From Trichoplax adhaerens (lineage: Eukaryota; Placozoa; Uniplacotomia; Trichoplacea; Trichoplacidae): a stretch of 64,000 nucleotides of DNA. Positions within the stretch are counted from its first letter, which is position 1. The number at the start of each line of letters is the position of its first letter. The notes beneath the pieces were generated by a model, which was not told the origin of the DNA, ran no database searches, and saw only the letters and a list, made by a program, of their open reading frames with translations. The position numbers were made by a program, and so were the translations under genes. The stretch lies in the NCBI RefSeq assembly GCF_000150275.1, contig NW_002060946.1, positions 1,693,454 through 1,757,453 on the forward strand. Reading direction: 5' to 3'. This document shows, piece by piece, positions 51,201 through 63,095 of this stretch.

Positions 51201-54200
51201 GTACTAATGAGTTAGTTTGAAGAAGAAAATTTGTTCAAATAAGTGTAAATTAATCTCTAAAATTTTACAATAAAGAAAAGGACACAGACAAGTATTATAC
51301 TATGAAAAATTTGATTATATTTGTCTGTCTATAAAGTAATTGTAATGAAACAGTTGAAACCATATACATTTATACTGCTTAAACTACTGTATGCATCGTA
51401 CCATATGTATAGGTCTATGATATATAAGACCATAAAAACACCGCTTGGGATTCTAAATAATGCACTATATGATAATTAGTAAATAGTTTCGCTGGTCCTT
51501 GATACTGACTATTTTGCTTAATTACCTCTTCCACTAACACAAAGGTTGAGTTTCTATCATTGGCATAGGAATGTCATTCAGGATCATAGATAAACCCTAC
51601 AATTAATTAATAGATAGTTCTGCTGGGCTTTGCTATCAATTATTTTAATCTATTAAATCATTTACATTCAGATCTAGTAAGATAAAGCCTCACGTAGGTA
51701 ACTATTGTAATGTAAAGTTTTTTGTCGCTTAAAAACTTTTAGTTGTATTAAATGTGTGTAGTAAAGCTAATTTTCAACGTTCACAATAAATCCGACTAAC
51801 TGAATTGTTAAAATCGCATTAAGCTTTACTCAATAACACCCTAAAACTGTGACAGTATAATAACCTACCAGCAAGAAAAACTACTGATTTACTCGATGTA
51901 GCTCATATACTTTACTGCAAACCTATTAAATTACGTAATTAAATCATCATTAGCCGTAATATATGAAGCACTCTTTCAAGAGTTAGCGAATATGTAGTAT
52001 TAATCGTTTTGATAATAAATAGCAATTTAATGATAATGTTAAACTTATAACATTACGATTTGCAGTGCCAACAACTAATCTTATTGAAATTACAAAATCA
52101 TGTGTAATGCTTAAACGAATCTTGTTTAATTTTTGTTCGGCCAGCCTTGGGTTCATTATGGCTAATAAGCCAAAAACTTATATCTTACACTATATTATAG
52201 CTACTTAAACTTCACCTAATTAGTTCAGACATTATCCTATGAAAGTTTCCGCGATAGCACTTTGTATATCCTTCCGTTAGTTGATATCACTAATTAAATA
52301 TACTGGCAGTAAAGAAACATTTTTATAAGGTGCAGTATAGAATAGCATTTTATCCAACGACTTCCTCCAGAAATATATTATTCGATATTCTGCCATAATC
52401 ACCGTCATTGCCTTTCAATATTTCATCCTTTTTGAATATTTTATTAACCTCCCTTCCTCTTGACGCCCTATCGAACCAGAGTAATTCCCAGTATACAAGC
52501 ATTTTCATATTAATCCAGTTCCAACGTTCAAATTAAGGAAATTAATCCCAGAATTTCCTATATATTGTTATAGTACCTAAGTCTCATTTATAACTTTTTT
52601 CTTCCTAAGGTGAAAATGAACAACGATATCGAAGAAGAAAATCAGGTGCAACAACTATAGCAATTAAAATTCTTTGAATAGTGATGTAGGCGCTATCAAT
52701 TTTAAATAGTAATACTTTAAGATCAACTGATTTATGACAATTAAGCATAAAATCGAAACTTATGTGGCCAAAATCTGCAGTCATCAAAATATTTTAAAAT
52801 CTTACGATTATTAATACTTTCAGTATCTGCTGAGTCCTATGCTCCAGACCCGTTTGAAGATGATGGAATAAGTGGAGTAAGCAATTCATCTTAAATATTG
52901 CGTATCAGAATTATATACGTACAACTCCGTTTTATAGAAGAATATCGCATTTCGTATTCCTGCATAAATTTTTTCGATTTCAGACTGTTTTATAAAATTT
53001 TTCAAAAAAATTACCGAAAATTAAGCTCTCTTTATTTTATACCTATCAGGTTTATCATTTCAAAACGGAGGAGCAAAGAAAGCGATTGGATGCTTCCGTT
53101 AAGACGTCTTTCCTATTTAACAATCTTGATGAGGTAATAGGTTTTCAAAATTGGAACACAAAAATAGAAATCATGATCATCTATAATATAATTGATAGCA
53201 TGGTAATATGATATATAATTAGCCCTATTGGAAGTTCACTCTCATCTAGACCTAGTTATGGCGTAGTTTTATAGCACACACGTTAACTAACTACCTACGG
53301 AAATATCTTGTATGTCAATTTCGTAATGTACTGCCACTGTACAATCATCGTCATCTGTTATAGCTAGATATCAATTACAAGAATAATGTCACATTTTGAC
53401 ATTTACTATAATGTTCATCTAATTAATTTATCATGATTATGCAAGGCTAAAGAACCGCTTCTCAACCTGTTTCGATTTTAATTATCATAGGAAAAAAATG
53501 CTGAAGTTCTAGATGCTATGTTTGAGAGAAAGGTATCGCAAATTAGAGCATCTATCTATTTTTTAGCTCCGATACTATACGCTATTTAGCCGGTTATTAC
53601 TCATTAATTAAATACTCATAATTCTTTTTTACCTTACCTGTTCATTTTAAAATAATATGATATTTATCTTGAATAAACTATATTTCAGCGATAAATTAAC
53701 CTGTAGATTTCCATTTATTGCAGTAACACTCGTAAGCGGTTCAGACCTTTGGATTTTCAACTTTTGCTTTGTTTATTATTTTTAATTAGGTCGAACCTGA
53801 AGAACATGTCATTGATCAAGGAGATAGTGGTGATAACTTCTACGTTATCGATAGGTAAATCCTATTTCTATAAATCAACCTAAAATAATTTTGTATGTTA
53901 CGATATAAACTGTATTCATTAACAAAATGCATAAGACAAACACCCTAACTATTATGGCATTAATATTTAAAACAATCTTAGTGGTGTCTATGAAGTCGTT
54001 GTTACTTTGAATAATGTCGCAAAAACGGTAAGTAAAAATTAAAAATTGAAGCAGCTACATGTATAAGTTGAAAATAGAATCACTTGCAAAGCAATATCCG
54101 TAATTAATGCGGCGTATTGGCATTTCATTCAATACATTAAAGTAATCGAAGCAGTTTCGAAGTTATCTATCTTAACTATATTAACCGTTATAAATCATCT

Positions 54201-55671
54201 ATTACTAGTGAGAGAATTCATTTGTTATTTTGTCAACTTTACATTAGGTAGCAACTTATCAAGGTTCTGGCAGCTTTGGTGAATTGGCTTTAATGTATAA
54301 TACACCGAGGTAAGATTCTAAGTGATGAATTTATGCAACTACAATCACTAATTTTGATATTTGTAGGAAAGTATTAAAATGAAATTGAAATACTACCAAA
54401 CTAAATCAATATTTCAATTTGACATTGGATTAATAGAGCTGCTACTATTATTGCCAAAAGTGAGGGATCTTTATGGGCTCTGGTAACATTCTCCAACTAG
54501 TATTTTATGTAGCTAATTATCAGGCCTTAAGGCAATTCTCTTACAACCATAATCGTCTCACTTTAAAGATGGCATAAAATAAATCCTTTCACTCTACTCA
54601 TACTTTTATCAATAGGATCGCACTACCTTTAGAAGAATCTTGATGACTGCTTCGGCCAAGAAGGTAACGTAGCTGTGCTTATATTATGAGTAATAAGACA
54701 TATTGGATAGTAAAGCTATCGAACAAGCAGATTCGAAGTTCAAAGTAGAATATATTATCTTCAAAGAATTTCCATCCATCTGAATTCTTTAGAGAAAAGT
54801 ATACGAAGAAATCTTAGGGTCCGTCAGCATTCTGAAAAGCTTAGAAAAGCATGAAAGAATGAGTTTAGCTGATGCTCTTGAAACGAGACGAATCAAGGAT
54901 GGCCAAGCAATTATCAAACAGGTAACGCATAGTAGACAATTCTTATCATATCCTATAACGGCCACTAATAATTTTAAAACCCAATGGATAGGGAGATGAT
55001 GCGGATGCCTTCTATTTTGTCGAAAAGGGAGAGTGCCAAGTTGTGATAGAGGTATAATAGGTTAATTTATTTTAATCATCGTAATTTATGTTACTGTACC
55101 CCATTTATAGTCGTACTGAAAAGAACTGAAAGATTTTCCATGCAAGTGTAGACAACAGTTGGCTTCAGCAATTAGTTCTTATGATTGCTAAATGATATGA
55201 CATAGTTTGCTAATAATTTCTTCCTTTGCTCACTTCATCAAGAAAAATGGAGTAGAAACTGAAGTAACTCGCTTAAAAGTCGGCGATTATTTCGGAGGTA
55301 ATTTCTATTAAAGCATACATTTGTCGTTAGCAATTTTATTCAGGATTTCACTATTACGGCTAACAACCATTTAACTCCATTTTAGAATTAGCCTTAATTA
55401 CTCATAGTAAGCGTGCTGCATCGGTTTATGCCTTAGGAGATGTAAGCATAGCAGGTTTGTATTTTAAGTGCCTACAAGCTCCGAAATGTCTTTATTGATT
55501 CCATGTTTTATAAATTCTATAGCGCTTATGTGCGTGTGTAGAGGATTACCTCAGACTAATACGCAATTCTACCTCCTTACAGCTTTGGATGTTGCAGCAT
55601 TCGAGCGCCTGTTAGGTCCATGCATGGGAATAATGAAACGAAATTCTCGCCGTTATGAAAAACCAAAATAA
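48267..55671 (+). CDS. PRKAR2A: cAMP-dependent protein kinase type II regulatory subunit, 15 exons
   Basis: The regulatory subunit holds PKA inactive until cAMP binds and ties it to anchoring proteins. Exons: 48267-48447, 52610-52645, 52824-52876, 53050-53133, 53491-53532, 53790-53854, 53982-54027, 54248-54309, 54437-54482, 54616-54663, 54793-54921, 54992-55051, 55243-55297, 55386-55454, 55583-55671. They join in frame to 354 residues (vertebrate RII about 400). Parts: dimerization/docking domain (about 8-48, [23 protein letters not shown]), a short acidic linker, inhibitor site RRRKSVSAE with a serine at the phosphorylated position (type II), and two cyclic-nucleotide domains with phosphate-binding cassettes [14 protein letters not shown] and [14 protein letters not shown]. 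It ends YEKPK, without the longer vertebrate tail. Exon 14 runs past a GTAAGC to the GTTTGT donor at 55455; only this keeps frame and length ([17 protein letters not shown]). The symbol denotes family; PRKAR2A and PRKAR2B cannot be separated here. Confidence 0.94.
48448..52609 (+). other. PKA-RII intron 1 (4.2 kb)
   Basis: The intron separates the docking-domain exon from the inhibitor-site exon. It is AT-rich and I saw no exon or clear tandem array inside. Because the donor is in phase 1, an alternative exon could be skipped or included only if it keeps that phase; none was recognised. Confidence 0.6.
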
Positions 55672-57995
55672 CTATAATGTCAATAATCGTTAATATTCGT
55701 TACTTTATCTTTTATTTTAGTTCTTCTTAATAAGCGCAATAAATAAAAGAAAATGATTAATATAACGTCTTCAAGTCGGTATACTTACAATAGCCTAGGT
55801 TAAACCTAACTTTAAAAATTTTTAAGCTGCTATTTTACACCATTTATATATAAACAGCTACAGTGATATGGCTTTGATGTAACTTCGCTTATTTTAAAAG
55901 TTAAAAATAATCTTAATTATGCTAAACACTTTCTCTCACACAGTTATTTACTAGCCTACACTGTGATATAAATTCTGATCAAGTAAGTTATGTAAGCTCT
56001 AATTGAGTAGTCCTAATTGAGATTTGCTCCAATTTGCTAAATTAAAGTTGCTTTTACCTTAGCGTATCGATAAATATTAGGTGTTTAGACTTCTGATAAC
56101 TCTAGTATTAGTGCCCTTAATATATTGACTAATGTAGGTATAACATCTTGATCTAGTACACTTGTATTAGATATTTACGCGACGACATTAACTTCTGGAA
56201 TACTAACTCTGTAAAAATGATCACTATTAAATTAAATCATTTAATCATATTGTTTACTGAAATATACTATTAATCTTAGCTAGCTTACTAGTTAAGTGCT
56301 GGTATCTCGTGATTTCCATAAAAAATTATTACGTGCCGTTTATCAGTCAATAAGACAATATATCAATAGTATTGTAGATTTTAGAATTTGATCAATCCAG
56401 TACACTTCTATTAGATATTTACATGACGAAATTAATTTCTGAAATACTAACTCTGCAAATGGTCGCTTTCAAATTATACCATATAGTTATATTACTTACT
56501 GATATGAACTATTAATCTTAGCCAGGCTACTGGCCAAATGCTGGTATCCGTAATTCCACAAAAATTCATTATGTGTTATCTATCAGTTCATAAGGCGATA
56601 TAATCTACTACTGTAATCTTAGCAAACAATCAATTACTATTATCTAATGGCTTTCACAAAAATTGATTAGTCGGTTATTTATTACTCTGTATAAATATAT
56701 AAGCTACTAATCTTAGTTAAGTTAATACTAGCCTTGCTAGATTGGTTATCAAGTATTGCCATACTATGATTTGTTTTGGGTAGTGATTAGGTACCAGGTA
56801 GCTATTTATTATTTCACAAGAAGATATAAGCTACCGTTTTAATCTAAGATTTAGTAATCTTAAATAAGTTGATAATCAAAGGCGATCGTCTAATAGTTTC
56901 ATATAGAATTGATTAGGCAGTTATTATTACTTTATGTGAAGCATAAGCTACTAACTCTCCGCTCAGTTAGTAATCAAATACTATTATTTAATCGTGTCTC
57001 ATAAAAATATTTATTAGGTACTACTGCGTTTATGACTAAATTTAACTGTATAAGTTAACCTTTTAGTTAGGCCGGTAAAACGTCTCCTCATTTGATCACT
57101 TTACAGGAATGCTATCGGATCAAATAGATAGTGGAATTAAAACTGCAATAAATGTTGCCGAATTCTAATAATCCTTGTGCTAACCAAAATTAAACAAGAT
57201 GATTTCTTGTACTTATTATCAAGATTAATTGAAATTTATTCCACTGAATTATTTAAATTAGCGCAACATAACTGATAGGATATCACTATACTGTCGCTAT
57301 ATAGAACGATTTAAACGATATTCCTAGAGGATAATTTTTGATTACATTTTCATTTTTGATCGTGATAAAGCATCATCTACTGTATTTATCATACCCTATT
57401 TGTTTTTGAAGTACTACCATCTTCTTAGGAATAATAGCGGCTGAATTCTTGAAGCAAAATAATGTGCCATTATAGTTACTGGCAATCATTCTGGTATTTC
57501 TATTCGATCTCATTATTTATTCAGGATATCCTAAATTATAACCAATTTATCATTTTTATCACATGGATAACCCTGACATTTAGTATTAATGAAATTGCCT
57601 AATAATTAGCCATCGTATGATGATGATTGACAACACAGGTGTAGGCGCATTCATGCAGACTCTCTTAATATACCTAATATCAGCATTGCCTTCGAGATCT
57701 ATGTCATAAATCGTTGCTAGGTAACATTAATCCATTTAGGCGAACAAAATGAAAGCTAGAAATATTTCAATAGCTATGAACAACAGAAGAATTCCAATTA
57801 TAGAATTTACATTGAAAGCCGCAGGGACAAAAAATGTGATACCAGACGGCATAGAATCATTAATAGTATACAGTAGTAACCCTACTAGTCTCTATATCAA
57901 GCAAAATTTCCAGGTCAAATGATTGAATTTTATTCAAACCAGGGAAACAGATAGAACAAAGATAATAACAACAACAGTAAATACAAAATTTCAAG
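55672..57995. other. Region between the PKA-RII gene and the docking-domain gene
   Basis: The left end contains overlapping AATAAA signals at 55738-55747, about 67 bases past the PKA-RII stop codon and suitable for its polyadenylation. The middle carries a 244-bp tandem duplication. The last few hundred bases should hold the promoter of the docking-domain gene; no TATA box stands out. Confidence 0.6.
56150..56640. repeat. ~244-bp tandem duplication
   Basis: AGTACACTTGTATTAGATAT at 56155 and AGTACACTTCTATTAGATAT at 56399 head two tandem blocks that both contain GAAATTAA-like, AATACTAACTCTG, CTATTAATCTTAGC and GCTGGTATC landmarks. Further, weaker copies may continue to about 57.0 kb. Confidence 0.8.
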
Positions 57996-60900
57996 ATGGA
58001 GTACGACGTCTCCTCTGAAGCAGCAGAAATGCTTCAAAATTTCGCATTATGCGTTCTTCGTAATCGTCCTGGTGATTTATACTCCTTTGCGGCTGAATAT
58101 TTTACAAAGTTATCGGAAAATATGAAGGAACAGAAGAAATTACGAGAGAAAGAAGCAGAATTAGGTAAATTACTAATCATTTTGAATAATCCAAATGTCA
58201 GTCTCCTTTACGTTTATATTTTTTCTATATGAAATACTGGTATTTTCAACTCTTTTCGTTTAAATGAAATTCTATCAGTTCAATATTAACTTTAAAAGAT
58301 AGAAGGAGAATTATTTAGTATCGAAATTAAATCATAACCAAGAACTGAATATTATAATCACTATATAGCGCTTCTAGTTTCAAATGATAGCTTCAAGCAG
58401 CAATAATTCGATAACTTTTCATACTTTTTACCTCTTACTGACTAGATAAAAGCTGCTTATCTGTTGTCAAGCTTACTATTAATAATAATCCATTTACAAA
58501 ATTAAGTAAAGTTTCCATAAAATTATTGCACAACACAACGTCATTTCGTTGCTAGCCGGTTGGAATAGAATTTCTACGGAAAACATAACTGTAAAAAAAT
58601 GATCAACTACTCAAAGTAATCACGTATCTTAAGTTTAGTAAGAACAAAAATCATTTAGTCTCGCTCTACATCACGACGATGTTCTAGTTATGTCGATCAA
58701 TCATTTCTATTCAAACTACATATCTAAGTTGGTATCTGTTGGCATTCCTAACAAGTTTTATTATTGCTATAGCTTTGATAGTAAAATGATCATCGGTACA
58801 GTATCTTATCCAGCTTTTATTGCACGATTTAATTTTGTTGACCTGATTATGCTTTATTTTATATCTAACTATGATGAAGATGATTTCCAGCTATACACCA
58901 CGTGTAATTCACAGTATTATTATTATTCCTGTCTTTCTCTAAACGCTAAAATACAGCAGACCATTAGACTCAATACTATACAACACTTTAACACAAGAGT
59001 AAAGCTGTCATCTCGTCTAGTGCTGTGCTGTTATACTTTTTTAGCTATACCTTTGATTCTGTTTTAATAAAGTTATAATAGCTATAAAATATTACATCAA
59101 GCTAGAGAATTCCTATAGATTGACAGAAAATATGACCCACCGCTAGATCTTCTCAATGTTGGTTTAGTACACTTTTGATATCGAAATTAGCGTAGATCTA
59201 TTGAAACTGTATCAACTAGACTTACTTAATAAACTCTTTTACTCTTTGTGCTTTCCATAAACTGAGCCAGCAATTCTCATTTATTTTAATCATCAATTTC
59301 TAGTAGTATGCGCGTAAAAGGAATTTGTCGACATATAGTAGGTGAATTTGTAATTCATTTACTACAATACGCAGCTTTACTAGCCCAGAATTATAATCAT
59401 TATAGCGTTATTTTTAAGGCTATAAAACTGATATGATGGAAAGATCTTGATTATAAATTAAAATAGCATATCACTGCTTCATAGACACGTATATATTATC
59501 TACTAAAATACCACAGTGCTACGTGATCAAATAAGTTTAATATATAGTAGATGAATTTGTAATTCATCTACTAGAATAAGGAGCTTTACTAGCCCAGAAT
59601 TATGATCATTATAGCGTCATTTGTAAGGCCATTGAGACGGATATGATGGAAAGACCTTGATTATAAGATATATCTGTCATCATAGACACATATATATTAT
59701 CCTCTAAAATATCACAATGCTATGCCATCAAATAGGGTTAATATCTACAGTAGATGAATTTATTATTAATCACTAGAATACGCCGCTTTACTGGTCCAGA
59801 ATGATAATAATATGTGGAATTTGTCGACATGTAGTGCATGAATTTGTGATTCATTTACTAGAACACGAAACTTTACTAACCCCAAAATATAATCATTATA
59901 GGGTTATTTTTAGGCTATAAAAACTGATATGATGGAAAGATCATGATTATAAATTAAAATAAGATATATCTGTCTTCATAAAAACGTGTATATTATCCAT
60001 TAAAATGCCACATGCTATATTATCAAATAGGGTTAATACAAATACGATTAGATCTCAACCATTAACTAGTCGTCGACATCATCGACATTAAATTAGCGAC
60101 GAATATCAAAATCTTTTTTCTATTTTACTCCATAACATGAAATGATCTATACTATTAGTACAGATAATGTACCGCTATGCAATTACGAATTTTAAATAAA
60201 GTACCGGAACTAAGAAATTGCTTCCGGCGTTGATATGTTAGTAACGTTCAACGTAAAAATAACGTTTCTCAACTAGTTTATATGGGTTGCTATGGCTGCA
60301 ATCAACTTTAGTATTTGTTATGTTTTAGTCGCTCTTTTCACTATATGGTTATTAAGATAGCGTGATAGGCACAGAATAGTAGCGTACTTTTATGTGAATT
60401 AATTAGAGTATGAAATGAACAGAAAACCAAATTTCTGTTCTTCTTCTGATCACTATAAGATCGTTTTAGTGCAATACCATTATATTACACTTGAATTCAC
60501 CGTACTTATTATTAAAGTTCACCATTACTTAAGGCTATTTTAAATCAATAAATGCTTTCTCGCATTTTACTTATGATTCATCAACAAAATAAAGTGAGAT
60601 TAGTGATAGCTTGATGCTGATAAAATATTGTGTACGCAATGATATGAGCTATAACATCATTTTTTGACTCCAATTTACATTGAATGAGTTTATGGAATAC
60701 CCGAACTATTTCATTAATAATACGCTATATAATTAATTAAATATCACGAAGGCCCACAGCAGCACGATTTTGTGTATACAATCAAGTTTTTATTTAAATC
60801 AAGAATTGTATACTCACTAGCAACACTACTTGTATTTCCTGATAATAGCAACAACAGTAATTTACAGTGATCGTGTGGCCATAGGATACTTGTGAACTCT

Positions 60901-61775
60901 CAAATTTGCCGCACATTCATTATCCGGTAGTAGAATTAAACATTAAATGTCGATCTAACTTCATAAAACTGATACTGTTACCGCAAACGATATTATAAGA
61001 CGCATAATTTTTTTATATTACTTAAGTAAGAAGTACCGGCAGTTAGGCTACAGATAGAATATCGTGGAATACATGATCAGCTGTATTAATGAAAGTAATG
61101 ATAACAGATAATGGCGAGAAAATTTTTTATATGCTTGATATCAGAACTATCTAACATCGTAATCAATGTTATTAGCGATCTTTAATATACCGCATCAAGC
61201 ATCATTAAATTTTGGAGTTCATATATGCGAGTATATATGACAAATTCATGATAACATGCGATATATTTGCTGATGACAGATGTACACCATAAATTCTATC
61301 TTTATTGACGATACTATCATTTTCAGTTTTAAATCTCGATGAATCTCGAATCAATTTTTTCTCCACTGTATACGTTTCACTTTAAGAGCATGCTTGAATA
61401 ACCCTTTAATTTTATCGAGTAATAAACTTTACACTTTATTCTCATTTTAAATTGATAAATAATTAATACAACCGTCATTTTACATTTCATGGTAGTTACA
61501 TCATTTCATGTATATATTCACTTATCCAATTTGTAACCATTTGACTCGATGTATTTCTACATATCCAGGTTCTGAATAACTTAATGATCTATTTTAGAAA
61601 TGTATATAATAAACATTTCTATTTATTTTGGTATATATAATAGTGCCAGAATCTTATTCTTATTCTATGCTTTGCCTAAAGAACAAACATTTTGAATTCA
61701 TTTTACCTAGAATTGGACAAGGATGAAAATTCAAGTGCTTCCAAAGAATCAGGAAGTGTTTATTCCACAACATAG
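57996..61775 (+). CDS. Short protein with only a PKA-RII-like docking domain, 2 exons
   Basis: Exon 1 (57996-58164) encodes 56 codons plus one base and ends at a GTAAAT donor in phase 1, the same phase as exon 1 of the PKA-RII gene. Exon 2 (61711-61775) begins after TTTTACCTAG, keeps frame, and ends at TAG. The product has 77 residues: MEYDVSSEAAEMLQNFALCV then LRNRPGDLYSFAAEYFTKLS, a charged helix (ENMKEQKKLREKEAELELDKDE) and a serine-rich tail ending VYSTT. The middle has the RIIa helix-turn-helix fold pattern that dimerizes and docks on anchoring-protein helices; about 15 of 33 aligned positions match the PKA-RII gene next door. It lacks the IPxGL N-terminal strand, the inhibitor site and both cAMP-binding domains. 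AATAAA at 61812-61817 follows the stop. Other RIIa-only proteins (Sp17, ropporin, RIIAD1) are known, but I cannot assign this one. The second exon is the less certain part. Confidence 0.75.
58165..61710 (+). other. Intron of the docking-domain gene (3.5 kb)
   Basis: It contains a 205-bp array (separate entry) and an isolated 125-codon open frame at 58690-59067 that I do not accept as a gene. If the second exon proposed here is wrong, other downstream exons could lie within or beyond this stretch; I looked for cyclic-nucleotide-binding exons like those of the PKA-RII gene and found none up to position 64000. Confidence 0.6.
59325..60035. repeat. ~205-bp tandem repeat with one truncated unit
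   Basis: GAATTTGTAATTCAT and its variants head units at 59344, 59552, 59756 and 59840. Spacing is about 208, 204 and 84 bases, so the third unit is cut short. Shared landmarks include CTTTACTAGCCCAGAATTAT, ATATGATGGAAAGA and ACACGTATATATTATC. It lies in the intron of the docking-domain gene. Confidence 0.88.
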
Positions 61776-61811
61776 CTCAACTATCAATCGAATTTTTTAT
61801 ACAACTTATAG

Positions 61812-61817
61812 AATAAA
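61812..61817 (+). promoter_or_regulatory. Polyadenylation signal of the docking-domain gene
   Basis: AATAAA lies 37 bases after the stop codon of the second exon. The close spacing supports 61711-61775 being a true terminal exon. Confidence 0.55.
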
Positions 61818-62544
61818 TGGCGAATATGTACATACACTTATATAAACAAAATACATGACATAATTACCATACTTGATATCATCAATGCATCGTAATTAAT
61901 ACTTTAGTTTGATTAACACGATTTGTTATGCTTATGCTAGTCGATGGGGTTTGATATATATATATATATATGTATGTACCATAAGCTTTTAAATGCTAAT
62001 ACTATAATCTACCATGGAATAGCATTATTTCTAAACTTTAAGTTGCTTATGTATGTTCCTCAGACTATTTAGCTTTAAAACTATACTGAAATACAGTCGA
62101 ATCCTAAAGACCGGTAGAAGAAATTTTTCAGTTTCGATTGCGTTCAGATATTTTATCTGAAGATCAATACAGAACCTCACAGATATTTGTAATCCGAAGT
62201 GAACTACCGCACTCTAGCAATTTATTCCTGATAACACTAGGCTGTACTGTTAGTTAGTAGCTGAATAACTTAAAGCATAAGTATAATAAATGAAGCTTGT
62301 AACGTTATATATACATAAATTACATTCGTGTTTCTTAAAATAAAGGAAGCAAAGTAATATCGAAATCTTATTTTGTATGGTAAATAATGGAATGGTTAAA
62401 ATAATTTATTAGAAGGGTCAAGTTGGAGAACTGAAATAACATTTTAGCATACTTTGGCAATATAACATCGCATCAGTTGAACCCTGTTAAGAGTAGACAT
62501 GTGTGAAATAATAAGATTAAAATTGAAGACTTTCTTTCTGTGGC

Positions 62545-63095
62545 GGAAAATTTCACACGAGTGCAGTAGTATTCAAGTTCTTAATTGAATCTTTTAGATT
62601 AATTTATACTGTATACTTCTAAGAACAATATCCTACTTCCGTAAAAATACGAGTATAGTAGTATTCAAGTTCTTAGTTCAATTTCTTGATTGATTTGTAG
62701 TGCGTATTTCGCAAAGCAATATCCCACTTTCATGAAAATAAGAGTTTAGCAGTACTTAAGTTTTTAGCTGAATCTTTTAGATTGATTGTAGAGCATATTT
62801 CTGATAATAATATCTCACTTCCGTGAAAATATGAGTACATAAGTATGCAAGCTCTTAGTTAAATTTTTTAATTAATTTTGTAGTGCTAAGCCTATTTCTA
62901 ATAGCAATATCTTACTTCCGTGAAGATAGAGTATTATCCAAGCTTTTATTTGAATCTTTTAGATTAATTTGTCCTACGTATTTCTAGTAACAACATCTCT
63001 CTTCGTAAAAATACGATTATAGTAGTATTCAAGTTCTTAGCTGAATCTTTTCGATTAATTTGTAATGCGTAATTCTAATAACAATTTCGGGGATA
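62545..63095. repeat. ~87-98-bp minisatellite
   Basis: A unit with ACTTCCGTGAAAATA.GAGT, AGTATTCAAG, TTCTTAG, AATCTTTTAGATTGATT and a TATTTCT.A.AA.AATATC end recurs six to seven times; the CTTCCG landmark falls near 62636, 62727, 62817, 62914 and 63001. Units differ by substitutions and short indels. Confidence 0.88.

Noticed and set aside
58690-59067. 125-codon plus-strand open frame in the intron of the docking-domain gene
   Set aside because: Composition is dominated by Y, F, I, L, N and S as expected from translated AT-rich DNA. No domain, signal peptide or repeat structure is recognisable and it lies inside an intron.
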